This document shows positions 40,452 through 50,068 of a DNA stretch of 64,000 nt, piece after piece (position 1 is the first letter of the stretch; the number at the start of each line of letters is the position of its first letter). The position numbers and the translations under genes were made by a program. The stretch is taken from contig NZ_SBHM01000006.1 of NCBI RefSeq assembly GCF_004028095.1, positions 62,001 to 126,000 of the forward strand. Direction: 5' to 3'. The DNA comes from Paenarthrobacter ureafaciens (GTDB taxonomy: Bacteria; Actinomycetota; Actinomycetes; Actinomycetales; Micrococcaceae). The notes beneath the pieces were generated by a model. The model saw only the letters and a program-made list of their open reading frames with translations. It was not told where the DNA came from and did not search any database.

Positions 40452-42404
40452 GTGCCACAGTCGGGGATCACTCTTTCCAACATCGACCGCAACGTCCGGC
40501 CTCAGGACGACCTCTACCAGTTCGTCAACGGAGCCTGGCTGAACAGCACTGCCATTCCGGACGACCGGCCCTTGGAAGGTACTTTCACGTCCTTGCGCGA
40601 TGAAGCCGAGTTGGCAGTCAAAGCAATTATCGAGGAAGCCGCGGCCAAAGGCGCCGGGGCTAGCGGCGTTGAACAAAAAATCGGCGGGCTCTACGCCAGC
40701 TTCATGGACGAAGCGGCAGCCGAAGCCAAAGGACTTGACCCTCTCAGGGACCGGCTCGAAGAAGTGCGTGGAGTTACATCAGTGCAGGAGTTGATGCGGC
40801 TCATCGGACGCTTGTTCCGCGCTGACGTCTCCGGACTGTTCGGGATCTATCCGGCACCCGACGCCGGCAACCCGGAGCGGATCCTGCTCTACATCGCCCA
40901 AGGCGGACTCGGGCTCCCCGACGAATCGTATTACCGCGAAGAAAAGTTCGCTCCGATCGTCAGCGCCTACAACGCCTACATCGCCAAGCTCTTCGGTTTG
41001 GCGGGCATTCCGGACGCCGGCGCTGCTGCGGACCGGATCGTGGCGCTGGAAAAGGCCATCGCATCCCACCACTGGGACAACGTCACGTTGCGCGATCCCC
41101 GGAAGACCTACAACTTGAAAACCGCCGAAGAAGCTGCGGGCCTGCTGCCGCTGCTGGATGACTGGTTCGAAGCTGCCCGCATCGACGCGGCCAAGCGCAG
41201 CGAAATCGTAGTCAGCACCCCGGACTTCTTCACCGGCGCTGCGGCTTTGTTGGAGTCCGAAGACCTCAGCACGTGGAAGGAATGGTTGACGCTGCGTGTG
41301 CTTTCCTCCGCAGCGCCCTACCTTTCAGCAGACTTCGTTGACACCAACTTCGACTTCTACGGGACAACGTTGAGCGGTACGCCCCAAAACAAGGAGCGCT
41401 GGAAGCGCGGCGTGGCCGTCGTGGAAGCCGCGCTCGGCGAGGCTGTAGGCCAGATCTACGTGGAGCGCCACTTCCCGGCGGGCCACAAAGCGCGGATGCA
41501 GACCCTCGTAGCAAACCTCATCGAGGCCTACCGGCAAAGCATCACCTCGTTGGAGTGGATGGGTGAGGCTACCAAGGCTGAAGCCCTCAAGAAGCTGGAT
41601 GCTTTCCGTCCCAAGATCGGTTTTCCGGAAAAGTGGATCGACTACTCTTCGGTCGAGATCGATCCCAACGACCTCCTCGGCAACGTGGAGCGTGCGCATG
41701 ACGCCGACGTCGAGCGGCACCTTGACGAGGTGGGCAAGCCCGTCGACTTGGACAAGTGGCTCATGACCCCCCAGACCGTCAACGCCTATTACCACCCCAT
41801 GCTGAACGAGATCGTCTTCCCGGCAGCCATCCTGCAGCCTCCGTTCTTCAACGCCGAGGCCGACGATGCCGTCAACTACGGCGGCATCGGCGCCGTCATC
41901 GGTCACGAAATAGGCCATGGTTTCGACGACCAGGGCTCTCAGTTCGACGGCAGCGGGGCGCTGCGCAACTGGTGGACCGAAGAGGACCGCGCAGCATTCG
42001 AGACCCGCACGGCCAAGCTCGTGGCGCAGTACGACGCACTCTCCCCCTATGCCGCGCCCGGCCACACAGTGAACGGCAAGCTGACCCTCGGCGAGAACAT
42101 CGGCGACCTTGGAGGTCTGACGATCGCGTACAAGGCATATCAGCTGAGCCTTGACGGGGCGGAGCCGGAGGTCATCGATGGCTTCACAGGCCAGCAGCGG
42201 TTCTTTATGTCCTGGGCAGCGGGCTGGCGCCAGGTCATCAGGGCCGAAGAAGCGATCCGCAGGCTCGCCACGGACCCCCACTCCCCCAACGAATTCCGTA
42301 CCAACGCCATTGCCCGTAACCTCGACGCTTTCCACGAGGCATTCGCAGTGACGGAACAGGACAGGATGTGGATGGACCCGGCCGAGCGTGTCAGCATCTG
42401 GTAA
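40452..42404 (+). CDS. pepO: M13 family zinc metallopeptidase (PepO/neprilysin-like)
   Basis: A 650-residue endopeptidase that cleaves oligopeptides. The zinc site is HEIGH with His485, Glu486 and His489; the third ligand is Glu548 in ENIGDLGG. Family substrate-binding NAYYHP and the C-terminal Trp end are present. There is no signal peptide or membrane helix, so it acts in the cytoplasm, unlike animal neprilysins. The GTG at 40452 is chosen because AAGGAG lies five bases before it; an in-frame ATG at 40398 lacks a site. It is divergent from leuA. Confidence 0.95.
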   Translation: MPQSGITLSNIDRNVRPQDDLYQFVNGAWLNSTAIPDDRPLEGTFTSLRDEAELAVKAIIEEAAAKGAGASGVEQKIGGLYASFMDEAAAEAKGLDPLRDRLEEVRGVTSVQELMRLIGRLFRADVSGLFGIYPAPDAGNPERILLYIAQGGLGLPDESYYREEKFAPIVSAYNAYIAKLFGLAGIPDAGAAADRIVALEKAIASHHWDNVTLRDPRKTYNLKTAEEAAGLLPLLDDWFEAARIDAAKRSEIVVSTPDFFTGAAALLESEDLSTWKEWLTLRVLSSAAPYLSADFVDTNFDFYGTTLSGTPQNKERWKRGVAVVEAALGEAVGQIYVERHFPAGHKARMQTLVANLIEAYRQSITSLEWMGEATKAEALKKLDAFRPKIGFPEKWIDYSSVEIDPNDLLGNVERAHDADVERHLDEVGKPVDLDKWLMTPQTVNAYYHPMLNEIVFPAAILQPPFFNAEADDAVNYGGIGAVIGHEIGHGFDDQGSQFDGSGALRNWWTEEDRAAFETRTAKLVAQYDALSPYAAPGHTVNGKLTLGENIGDLGGLTIAYKAYQLSLDGAEPEVIDGFTGQQRFFMSWAAGWRQVIRAEEAIRRLATDPHSPNEFRTNAIARNLDAFHEAFAVTEQDRMWMDPAERVSIW

Positions 42405-42411
42405 GGACGTC

Positions 42412-42455
42412 CAACAAAATCGGCCGGGCCCTCGTGGGCCCGGCCGATTTTGTTG
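42412..42455. terminator. Bidirectional terminator between pepO and the LCP gene
   Basis: A perfect 20-base stem (42412-42431 with 42436-42455) around a TCGT loop, with A/T-rich bases at its foot. It lies between two convergent genes. Confidence 0.93.
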
Positions 42456-42469
42456 ACGAAAGAATTTGC

Positions 42470-44026
42470 CTATTGGGTGATGTACAGCGGGTTGACCTGC
42501 TGGCAGACCGCATCGCTGGCCGTCTGGTTGACGACGTCGTCGGGGACCGAGGCCGCACCGTAGGCGGTTCCCGTGCCAAAGTCCGTACCGATGTACAGCT
42601 GGACTCCGGTCACGCCCGGCGCCTGTTGGACCTGCGTCGCCGGGATCCCGAACAAAGTAGCGACATCGGTGGCGACATCAGCGAATTCGGGACCGTAATA
42701 GACCACGGTCTGATCAACGGGGTTGGCCAAGTAGGAGACGGACTGGGCAAAACCGTTGCTGGTCAGGACTCCGAGGATCTCCTGCGCCCTTGTGCCGATC
42801 CCGCTGCCGTTGGCGACGGCTACAGGCTGGAGCGCCATATCGTACGCGGGTGGGGCAGGAGGTGCACTGGTGGGAGCGGCCGTCGGGTCACCGGGCGCAG
42901 GCGTGGCGGTGGCCCCTGGATTCGTCAGGTCCAGATCGGCGCGCAGCGCTGCAAACAGCTGCGACGCCTGCGGCTCCACCAATTCAAGCCTGTTCGGATC
43001 GATGGCAGCGGCCTGAGTGGGCACCGAAACGAAAGCCACCTTGGAAACGTCGATGTCCTTGAGCCTCCCGCCGATGGTCAGGAGGGTAGGCACGGATGCC
43101 AGACCCTCATCAACGGTCAGGTTCTGCGTCACAACGTCCGCAATCTGGAGAAGGCGCTGGGGGTTGCCAAGGGTTCCCTCGTCCTTCAACTTTCGGGTCA
43201 GGGAGGAAAGGAACGCCTGCTGGCCCTTGATACGGCCCAGGTCTCCACCGTCTCCAAAAGCGTGGCGGGTACGGAGGAATGCCAGCGCCTGCTCGCCCTC
43301 CACCTGGGAATTTCCCTTGGCCAGCCGCAGGCCGGAGTCGGGGTCGAAGACCGGATCGCTGACGCAGACATCCACCCCGCCGATTGCCTTGGAAAGTTCC
43401 TTCACGGCATTGAAATCCGCCATCATGAAGTGGTCCACGGTGAGGCCCGTGAGTTTGTTGATGGTGTCCACTGCGCAGCCGATGCCGGCTTCGGCCATGG
43501 CCTCATTGATCATGACGCCACTGCGCGCCGGGAACGTCTGGTTGGTGGTGCGATCAGTGCATTGCGGCACGTCCACCAGCAGGTCGCGGGGGAAACTCAT
43601 GACGCTGACCCGCTTATTGTCGGCCGAAATGTCCAGCAGCATCATCACGTCGGAGTGGCCGTACCCTGTTGAGTCCTCGGATGAGCCGTATTGGGAGTTC
43701 TTGCCATCGCGGGTATCCGAGCCGAGGATCAGGATCTGCAGCCGGTCCGATTTGTCGTTGACCACGGCCTCACCGGTGTCCCGGGAATCCCCTGCGCTCA
43801 AGGGCGCTTTGGTGATGTTGTTCTGCAACCGGATGAACCAGAAAGCGGCGAAGGCAACTCCGGCGACGAGGGCCACTGAGACGACACCCGTGACAATCTT
43901 CAGCCACAGCGGCAGCCCTTTGGGCGCGTTCATGTGGCGGGGAGTCCCTTCGGGGTCTCCCCCGTGACGCGCCTCACCGGGTGCAGCGGTGCCGGTGCCC
44001 TGGGGCCGGGCTTCACGACGTCGCAC
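42470..44026 (-). CDS. LytR-CpsA-Psr (LCP) family protein with LytR_C domain
   Basis: A membrane protein of about 518 residues that attaches glycopolymers such as teichoic acid or arabinogalactan to peptidoglycan. It has a basic cytoplasmic tail, one membrane helix (LKIVTGVVSVALVAGVAFAAFWF), an extracellular LCP domain (about 80-310; ILGSDTRDG and VMSFPRDLLVDVP carry the Arg/Asp residues that bind the pyrophosphate), a Pro/Ala-rich linker, and a LytR_C domain (VAVANGSGIGTRAQEI). The GTG at 44026 has AAAGG about ten bases upstream; an in-frame ATG at 44065 is an alternative. Confidence 0.9.
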   Translation of the reverse strand: MRRREARPQGTGTAAPGEARHGGDPEGTPRHMNAPKGLPLWLKIVTGVVSVALVAGVAFAAFWFIRLQNNITKAPLSAGDSRDTGEAVVNDKSDRLQILILGSDTRDGKNSQYGSSEDSTGYGHSDVMMLLDISADNKRVSVMSFPRDLLVDVPQCTDRTTNQTFPARSGVMINEAMAEAGIGCAVDTINKLTGLTVDHFMMADFNAVKELSKAIGGVDVCVSDPVFDPDSGLRLAKGNSQVEGEQALAFLRTRHAFGDGGDLGRIKGQQAFLSSLTRKLKDEGTLGNPQRLLQIADVVTQNLTVDEGLASVPTLLTIGGRLKDIDVSKVAFVSVPTQAAAIDPNRLELVEPQASQLFAALRADLDLTNPGATATPAPGDPTAAPTSAPPAPPAYDMALQPVAVANGSGIGTRAQEILGVLTSNGFAQSVSYLANPVDQTVVYYGPEFADVATDVATLFGIPATQVQQAPGVTGVQLYIGTDFGTGTAYGAASVPDDVVNQTASDAVCQQVNPLYITQ

Positions 44027-44129
44027 TATTCGGTTACCTTTCCTCAAACGCTCGAATTCCCGCAATCATAATGGCCGATTCTGGGAAGTTCCTTATCCTG
44101 CCTTCGGCCACGCCGACGCGGGCACAGGC

Positions 44130-45092
44130 TCAGAAGCCAAGCTTCACCAGCTGTTTCGGATCACGCTGCCAGTCCTTGGCCACCTTGACGTGCAGATCGA
44201 GGTAGATCCTGGTGCCCAGCAAGGTTTCGATCCCCTTGCGCGCATTGGTTCCGACCTCCCGCAGGCGGCTGCCGCCCTTGCCGATGATGATGGCCTTCTG
44301 GGACGGCCTTTCCACGTAAAGATTGACCCTGACATCGAGGAGGGGGTTCTCTTCGGTCCGCCCTTCGCGGGGAACGATCTCTTCCACCACCACTGCCAGT
44401 GAGTGGGGTAGTTCATCCCGCACCCCCTCCAGCGCGGCCTCGCGGATAAGTTCGGCGATCATGACCGCTTCAGGTTCGTCCGTGAGTTCGCCGTCCGGGT
44501 ACAACGGAGGCGACGGCGGCATGTGGCTGATCAGGACGTCGGCAACAGTGGTGACCTGGAAACCGTCAGCTGCGGATACGGGAACGATGTCCGCCCAGCC
44601 CTGCTCTCCCAGCACCTCGCGGCCGAGTGCCTCGACCGCCATCAGCTGCTCAGTGAGGGCCTTGCGGTCCACGAGGTCGGTCTTGGTGACGATCGCGACG
44701 ATCGGTTTACGTCCGACGGCGGCCAGTTGCGCGGCGATGTATTTGTCACCGGGGCCGATTTTCTCGTTGGCGGGGAGGCAGAACCCGATCGCGTCCACCT
44801 CGGCGAGGGTGTCGGCCACGAGCTCGTTGAGGCGTTTGCCGAGCAGGGTCCTGGGGCGGTGCAGTCCCGGGGTGTCCACGAGGATCAACTGTGCGTCTTC
44901 CCGGTGGACAATACCGCGGATGGTGTGGCGCGTCGTCTGTGGTTTGGCGGAGGTGATCGCGACCTTCTGCCCCACCAAGGCGTTCGTCAGGGTTGATTTG
45001 CCTGCGTTGGGCCTGCCAACAAGGACGGAAAATCCTGCGTGGAAGCCGCCGAAGGCATCCTCGGCGTCGCGGTTCTTACTTTGCTTGCTCAC
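44130..45092 (-). CDS. era: GTPase Era
   Basis: An essential GTPase that binds the 3' end of 16S rRNA and helps 30S maturation. The 320-residue protein has GRPNAGKST (G1), DTPGL (G3) and TKTD (G4), then a KH domain with GKGGSRLREVG at the C-terminus. The GTG at 45092 is chosen since AGGGAG lies six bases upstream; this start lies inside the end of the hlyC-like gene, a 17-base overlap. It closes the phoH-ybeY-hlyC-era operon, all four overlapping. Confidence 0.95.
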   Translation of the reverse strand: MSKQSKNRDAEDAFGGFHAGFSVLVGRPNAGKSTLTNALVGQKVAITSAKPQTTRHTIRGIVHREDAQLILVDTPGLHRPRTLLGKRLNELVADTLAEVDAIGFCLPANEKIGPGDKYIAAQLAAVGRKPIVAIVTKTDLVDRKALTEQLMAVEALGREVLGEQGWADIVPVSAADGFQVTTVADVLISHMPPSPPLYPDGELTDEPEAVMIAELIREAALEGVRDELPHSLAVVVEEIVPREGRTEENPLLDVRVNLYVERPSQKAIIIGKGGSRLREVGTNARKGIETLLGTRIYLDLHVKVAKDWQRDPKQLVKLGF

Positions 45093-46407
45093 GTGGAACT
45101 CCCTGTTGCGTTGTATCTGATTCGTCAAGAAGGTCTTCAAGGTCAGTTTCTTCTTTTGGCATCGCCGCCGCAATGATGTGGCTTACCCGGTTTCGCCGAC
45201 CCTCAAGCCTATCGGCGCGCAGCGAGACGCCGTCCACTTCCACGGAACTACCCACAATAGGGACTTGTCCGAGGGCCTTGGCCAGCAGGCCGCCCACCGT
45301 ATCGACTTCGTCATCGTCAAGGTCGATGTCGAACAGTTCGCCAAGATCGTCAATGCTCATCCGGGCGCTCACACGGTATGTTCCATCGCCCAGGTCAACC
45401 GCCTCTTCCGCGGCTGCATCGTACTCGTCCACGATTTCCCCGACGATTTCTTCAATGAGGTCCTCCAGGGTGACAAGACCGGCCGTCCCTCCGTACTCGT
45501 CGATGACGATCGCGACGTGCGTCGATTCTTTCTGCAGCTCCTTGAGCAGGTCGCTGACAAGCTTGGACTCGGGAACGTAGCGGACCTCCCGGGACAAGGA
45601 GTCGACGTCGTGCGGCTGCAGTCCGGGCTCCCGCCGGTGCAGTGCGGCCGCCACGTCCTTGAGGTAGAGGATCCCCTTGATCTGGTCCGTGTTCTCGCCG
45701 ATAACCGGGATACGGGAGTACCCGGACCGCAGGAACAGGGCCATTGCTTCTTCCAGGCTGGAACCCGTGGTGATGCTGACGATGTCCGTTCTGGGAACCA
45801 TGACGGAACGCACCAAAGTGTCACCGAATTCGAAGACCGACTGAATCAGTTCAGCCTCATTGTCTTCGATCATGTCCGACTCGGCAGCACGGTCAACAAA
45901 CTCACGGAACTCTTCCTCGCTGACGAACGCGTCATCGCCTGCGGGCGCCCCGGGAGCAACGGCACTTCCCAAGGACACCAGCCAGGCGGGAACGGGACCG
46001 AGCACCCAGCAGAGAAACCGAATGAGCGGAGCAGTGAAGCGGACGACCGGACCCGACTGCGCCCGGCCCAGTTGCCGTGGCGAAACACCCACCAGCACAA
46101 AGCCGATGACAGCCATGATGCCGGTGGCTGCCAGCCCGGCAAGCCACACGTTGTCCAACAGGCTGTGAAGCACGACGGCGACTGCAACCGCGGCTGCCAT
46201 CTCGAACCAGACGCGCCAAAAACGGAGCGCCCGCATATGGGCAACAGGATTCTTCAGAATGCTCGCCAGGGCTTTGCCCTTGCTGCGGAGCACCGATTGT
46301 TCAGCTTCGTGCCTGGGCAGGAAGTTGAAGGCAGCCTCCGCTGCAGTCAGCAGGGCGACGAAACTGAGAAAAACCAGCGCCATGCCAACCAGGATGAGCG
46401 AGGTCAC
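45076..46407 (-). CDS. CNNM/CBS-domain membrane protein (HlyC/CorC family)
   Basis: A 443-residue protein with an N-terminal DUF21/CNNM membrane domain (helices in the first 150 residues), two CBS repeats (RTDIVSITTGSSLEEAMALFLRSGYSRIPV-type, about 215-335) and a C-terminal CorC_HlyC domain. CNNM/CorC proteins take part in magnesium export and resistance; the 'hemolysin' name is historical. It overlaps ybeY by four bases and era by 17, so it is translationally coupled to ribosome maturation genes, as in most actinobacteria. Confidence 0.93.
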   Translation of the reverse strand: MTSLILVGMALVFLSFVALLTAAEAAFNFLPRHEAEQSVLRSKGKALASILKNPVAHMRALRFWRVWFEMAAAVAVAVVLHSLLDNVWLAGLAATGIMAVIGFVLVGVSPRQLGRAQSGPVVRFTAPLIRFLCWVLGPVPAWLVSLGSAVAPGAPAGDDAFVSEEEFREFVDRAAESDMIEDNEAELIQSVFEFGDTLVRSVMVPRTDIVSITTGSSLEEAMALFLRSGYSRIPVIGENTDQIKGILYLKDVAAALHRREPGLQPHDVDSLSREVRYVPESKLVSDLLKELQKESTHVAIVIDEYGGTAGLVTLEDLIEEIVGEIVDEYDAAAEEAVDLGDGTYRVSARMSIDDLGELFDIDLDDDEVDTVGGLLAKALGQVPIVGSSVEVDGVSLRADRLEGRRNRVSHIIAAAMPKEETDLEDLLDESDTTQQGVPREQAK

Positions 46408-46877
46408 TGCATGGTCTCCATGGGGGCATCCTTGCCCAGGAATTCAGACAGCAGTTCACGCTGCAAGCCGAACATCTCTTCTTTTTCCTCGGGCTCGGCG
46501 TGGTCGAAGCCCAGCAGGTGGAGGATGCCGTGCGTCGTGAGCAGCAACATCTCATCCTGGGTGGCGTGGCCTGCGTTGCGGGCCTGCACTTCGGCCACCT
46601 GCGGGCAGATGGCGATATCCCCGAGCATGCCCTGCGGCGTGGGCTTGTCCGGAGTCCCCGGCGTCAGCTCATCCATCGGAACCGAGAGGACATCGGTTGC
46701 TCCGGGCTCGTCCATGAGTTCGATGTGCAGCTTTTCCATGGCAGCTTCATCCACCAAAAGGATGGACAGTTCGGCCTGCGGGTGGATATACAGGCGTTCG
46801 AAGATGAACCGGGACAGTGTTACCAGCTGTTCCTCGTCCACCTCCACGCCGGACTCGTTGTTGACTTCAATGCTCAT
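46404..46877 (-). CDS. ybeY: rRNA maturation endonuclease YbeY
   Basis: A single-strand-specific, zinc-dependent RNase needed for 16S rRNA 3'-end processing and 70S quality control. The 157-residue protein ends with the HGILHLLGFDH motif, whose three histidines bind the metal. MSIEVNNESG is a typical actinobacterial start. Its ATG overlaps the phoH stop and its stop overlaps the CNNM start. Confidence 0.95.
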   Translation of the reverse strand: MSIEVNNESGVEVDEEQLVTLSRFIFERLYIHPQAELSILLVDEAAMEKLHIELMDEPGATDVLSVPMDELTPGTPDKPTPQGMLGDIAICPQVAEVQARNAGHATQDEMLLLTTHGILHLLGFDHAEPEEKEEMFGLQRELLSEFLGKDAPMETMQ

Positions 46878-47959
46878 TTGCGTTCTCCACGTTTGTGTTG
46901 TGCGCCGGCCGCTGCTGCGGGCCGGTGGGCGTCATCCCACTTGCTGTACGCGGAAACGATGTCTGCCACAAGGCGGTGCCGGACGACGTCGCCGGCCTCA
47001 AGGATCGAGAAATTGACGTCGTCGATCCCCGTGAGGATTTCCCGGACAATGCGCAGGCCGGAGGTGGCACCGAACGGCAAATCGATCTGGGTCACATCGC
47101 CGGTGACAACCATCTTCGAGCCGAACCCAAGCCTGGTGAGGAACATCTTCATCTGCTCGGGCGTGGTGTTTTGTGCCTCGTCCAAAATGATGAAGGCATC
47201 GTTCAGGGTGCGGCCACGCATGTAGGCGAGCGGGGCAACTTCAATGGTCCCTGCCGCCATGAGCCGCGGAATCGATTCAGGGTCCATCATGTCGTGCAAA
47301 GCGTCATACAACGGCCGAAGATAGGGATCGATCTTGTCGCTCAGGGTTCCGGGCAGGAAGCCGAGCCGCTCCCCCGCTTCCACCGCCGGCCGGGTCAGGA
47401 TGATCCTGCTGACTTCCTTGTTCTGGAGCGCTTGCACGGCTTTCGCCATTGCCAGGTACGTCTTGCCGGTACCCGCCGGACCGATGCCGAAGATCACCGT
47501 GTTCCCGTCGATGGCGTCAACATAGTTCTTCTGGTTCAGGGTCTTGGGCCGGATGGTCCTGCCCCTGCTGGAAAGGATGTTGTGCGTCAGCACGTCCACG
47601 GGGTTCTGCACGGACTGGGACCGCAAGAGGGAAACCAGCTGCTGCAGCACGTCCGGAGTGACCACTGTTCCCTTGGCCACCAGCCCCCGGACTTCCTCCA
47701 GGAGCCGCATGATCCTCGGAATAACAGTCGAAGGCCCGGACATGGACAGCTCGTTGCCACGAACGTGGAAATTGACGTCGGGAAACTGATCCTCGATGTA
47801 GCGCAAGGCCTCATCATGGCTGCCCAGCGAGTGAATCATTTGATCGGAGTTGTCGAACGTGACGATTTCCGTGCGCGTGCCCGGTAGCGTGTGCGGGAAC
47901 TCGGTGGCCGCGGCGTTTCCGTTTCCGGTCCGCAACCGCCCATTCAGGGATTCACTCAT
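46874..47959 (-). CDS. phoH: PhoH-family ATPase
   Basis: A 361-residue ATPase/RNA-associated protein with Walker A GPAGTGKT and Walker B FIILDEAQN, preceded by a KH-like N-terminal region (about 50-120). PhoH proteins are linked to RNA metabolism; here it is first in an operon with YbeY and Era, which fits a role in ribosomal RNA processing. The stop overlaps ybeY by four bases. A plus-strand lipoprotein gene interrupts the region upstream, where rsmE would often be found. Confidence 0.95.
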   Translation of the reverse strand: MSESLNGRLRTGNGNAAATEFPHTLPGTRTEIVTFDNSDQMIHSLGSHDEALRYIEDQFPDVNFHVRGNELSMSGPSTVIPRIMRLLEEVRGLVAKGTVVTPDVLQQLVSLLRSQSVQNPVDVLTHNILSSRGRTIRPKTLNQKNYVDAIDGNTVIFGIGPAGTGKTYLAMAKAVQALQNKEVSRIILTRPAVEAGERLGFLPGTLSDKIDPYLRPLYDALHDMMDPESIPRLMAAGTIEVAPLAYMRGRTLNDAFIILDEAQNTTPEQMKMFLTRLGFGSKMVVTGDVTQIDLPFGATSGLRIVREILTGIDDVNFSILEAGDVVRHRLVADIVSAYSKWDDAHRPAAAAGAQHKRGERK

Positions 47960-48221
47960 AGTGCTGGCCGTACGGCCTGATCTCCTCCGGTTGGTTCAGT
48001 CATTATCCATATGTCCGTGGTGCGCCCATCCTCACGGATGCCCGCCTGCGGGAATGCCTCCAATCCTACGCCAGCAGACCGCAGCCCGGCCCCTTTCCGT
48101 GGGGGCTTTCACAGCATCGAATCAAGGCCGTTACGAATTTGTCTCAACTCGGCATCGGGCCGATATCAATCCTGTTGCAGTTGCCCCGGTACCCCCAAAA
48201 GCCGGCAGGACGCCGTCGTAC

Positions 48222-49253
48222 ATGTGCCAAGCTGGCAAAGCAGGAAGAAACAGGAACAACACTGTACGCACTACCGGCCGCCCGGAAACGTCGGCCGCGA
48301 GGCAAGGAACCCCCATCACCAAGCCGGCAAACAACCAGCAAGGCGCACAGCGGCGGAGAAAATCCGCAGTAGCGGCGCCTGCGATGCTTGCTGTCCTATT
48401 GCTGACGGGCTGCATAGCCAACGGCGGCAACACACCGGCCACCTCGGGACCTCCCATCAGCGTCCAGGACGCTCCCGCGAGCAATGCCCCCCTTGAGACA
48501 ACCCAGGCTTCGACCAAAATTCCCGTCTATTGGATCGGGCGCAGCAAGGACAACGTCTACCTGTACCGAGAGTTCAGGGACATCTCCGGCGATGAGAACC
48601 CGGTGACCACGGCGCTTCGGATCATGATGGCGCAGAAGCCCTTGGACCACGACTTCTTCACGCCATGGCAGGACCCCGGGAGCCTGGCCACTTCCATCTC
48701 CGGCAAGAACGTCATCACAGTGGACATCTCCCGGGATGCGTTCAACGCCAACCTCGACGCCGGGATGGCCCAAAGAGCCGTACAGCAGCTGGTCTACACG
48801 GCGTCGGCGGCGGCGTCCTCCTCGGGCCTGATCAACTCGGGCCAGCAAATCCAGGTAGTCATCCTGGTGGACGGGCACACGGACTTCATGGCGTTCGGGC
48901 AGGTGAAGCTGGGCCAGCCCATGGCACGTGATGCCTCACTGGTGGCGCCGCTGTGGATCATCGATCCTCAGGAAGATGCCTCGGTGCCCGCGGGTGCGGT
49001 GAAGTTCAACGGGCGCAGCACCGACAGTTCAAAGCCCGTGAACTGGCAGATCCTCCAGGACAACGGCTCCGGAACGCGGACCAGCAAGCTTACCGGCCAG
49101 GCGAAGCCAACCGGAGATCCCGGACAATACGGGGTTTTCTCCTTCGGGGCCACGCTGAAGCCCGGCAAGTATGAACTCCGGGTTGTTCAGGTGGATGAAT
49201 CCGGCCGCGCAGACGAGACCACCCTGGACACCCGCCTCTTCAAGGTCGAGTGA
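48222..49253 (+). CDS. Lipoprotein with GerMN and Gmad2 domains
   Basis: The protein has a lipobox LLLTGC (in AMLAVLLLTGC), a linker, a GerMN domain (VYWIGRSKDNVYLYREF, TALRIMMAQKPLD, ITVDISRDAF; about residues 110-230) and a C-terminal Gmad2 Ig-like domain (ASVPAGAVKFNGRS and LKPGKYELRVVQVDESG). It is expected outside the membrane; its role in non-sporulating actinobacteria is unknown. The frame is open far upstream and the start is not certain: ATG at 48222 leaves a polar 60-residue tail before the signal, and ATG at 48054 is another option. Confidence 0.82.
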   Translation: MCQAGKAGRNRNNTVRTTGRPETSAARQGTPITKPANNQQGAQRRRKSAVAAPAMLAVLLLTGCIANGGNTPATSGPPISVQDAPASNAPLETTQASTKIPVYWIGRSKDNVYLYREFRDISGDENPVTTALRIMMAQKPLDHDFFTPWQDPGSLATSISGKNVITVDISRDAFNANLDAGMAQRAVQQLVYTASAAASSSGLINSGQQIQVVILVDGHTDFMAFGQVKLGQPMARDASLVAPLWIIDPQEDASVPAGAVKFNGRSTDSSKPVNWQILQDNGSGTRTSKLTGQAKPTGDPGQYGVFSFGATLKPGKYELRVVQVDESGRADETTLDTRLFKVE

Positions 49254-49289
49254 GCCCTGGCCCGGGCGGTTGGGCCGGTCCGCCGTCTG

Positions 49290-50066
49290 CTAACGCCAGC
49301 GGCCCAGAATATCGCTCAACAGAACGACGGCGGCCGGTCCGGCCGTTGACGATCGCAACACGTGGTGCCCCAAAAGCGCCGTCACCGCGCCGGCATCACT
49401 GAGCCTGGTCACCTCACGGGGAGCCATCCCACCCTCTGGACCGACGATCAGGAGGACTTCCCTCGCGGCGTCCGGGCCGCTGTTCGAGAGGAACCCGGCC
49501 TCCTCAATCACCGAACGCAGGGAGTTCTTGGCGTCCTCGTGGAGGATCACCGCCAAATCCGCCGCGGCGGCCGCTTTGGCCAACGCTGTAGTGTCCACCA
49601 GGTCCCTGACTTCAGGAATCCAGGCCCGGCGTGCTTGTTTCGCTGCTGCAGTCACCACGGACTGCCACTTCGCGTGCGCTTTCGCGGCGCGATCGCCCTT
49701 CCACCGCACAATGGAGCGCTCCGCCTGCCAGGGGATCACAGCATCAATGCCGAGCTCGGTAGCCGTTTCGATGGCGAGTTCGTCGCGGTCTCCTTTGGCA
49801 AGCGCCTGCACGAGCACCAACCGGACAGCGGGACGTTCCTCAAAGGCTACTTCTTCCGCAACCACGGACAGCGAGCCTTGCCCTGCCTCGGAGACCCTAC
49901 CCGTCAGCCTGGCACCTTCACCGTCGGAAATATCCACCGGTTCGCCCGCGGACAGACGCTTCACTGTCACGGCGTGCCGCGCCTCCGGGCCCTCCAGGAC
50001 AAAGACGGAACCAGACACCAATCCGCCAAGGCTGCCGGCGGGGGCGAAGAATACGGGGTTGCTCAC
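49290..50066 (-). CDS. rsmE: 16S rRNA (uracil1498-N3)-methyltransferase
   Basis: A SPOUT methyltransferase that modifies U1498 in the decoding centre of 16S rRNA. The 258-residue protein has an N-terminal PUA-like domain (VFVLEGPEARHAVTVKRL) and the SPOUT knot with LLIVGPEGGMAPREV and LGHHVLRSSTA, the SAM-binding loops. The start is a GTG two bases after the dnaJ stop, so it belongs to hrcA-dnaJ-rsmE. Confidence 0.95.
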   Translation of the reverse strand: MSNPVFFAPAGSLGGLVSGSVFVLEGPEARHAVTVKRLSAGEPVDISDGEGARLTGRVSEAGQGSLSVVAEEVAFEERPAVRLVLVQALAKGDRDELAIETATELGIDAVIPWQAERSIVRWKGDRAAKAHAKWQSVVTAAAKQARRAWIPEVRDLVDTTALAKAAAAADLAVILHEDAKNSLRSVIEEAGFLSNSGPDAAREVLLIVGPEGGMAPREVTRLSDAGAVTALLGHHVLRSSTAGPAAVVLLSDILGRWR

Positions 50067-50068
50067 CG

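Noticed and set aside
45178..47016. 612-codon open frame on the plus strand opposite the hlyC-like and ybeY genes
   Set aside because: It mirrors well-recognised minus-strand genes; its translation is low-complexity and lacks any family pattern. Long antisense frames are expected in high-GC DNA.
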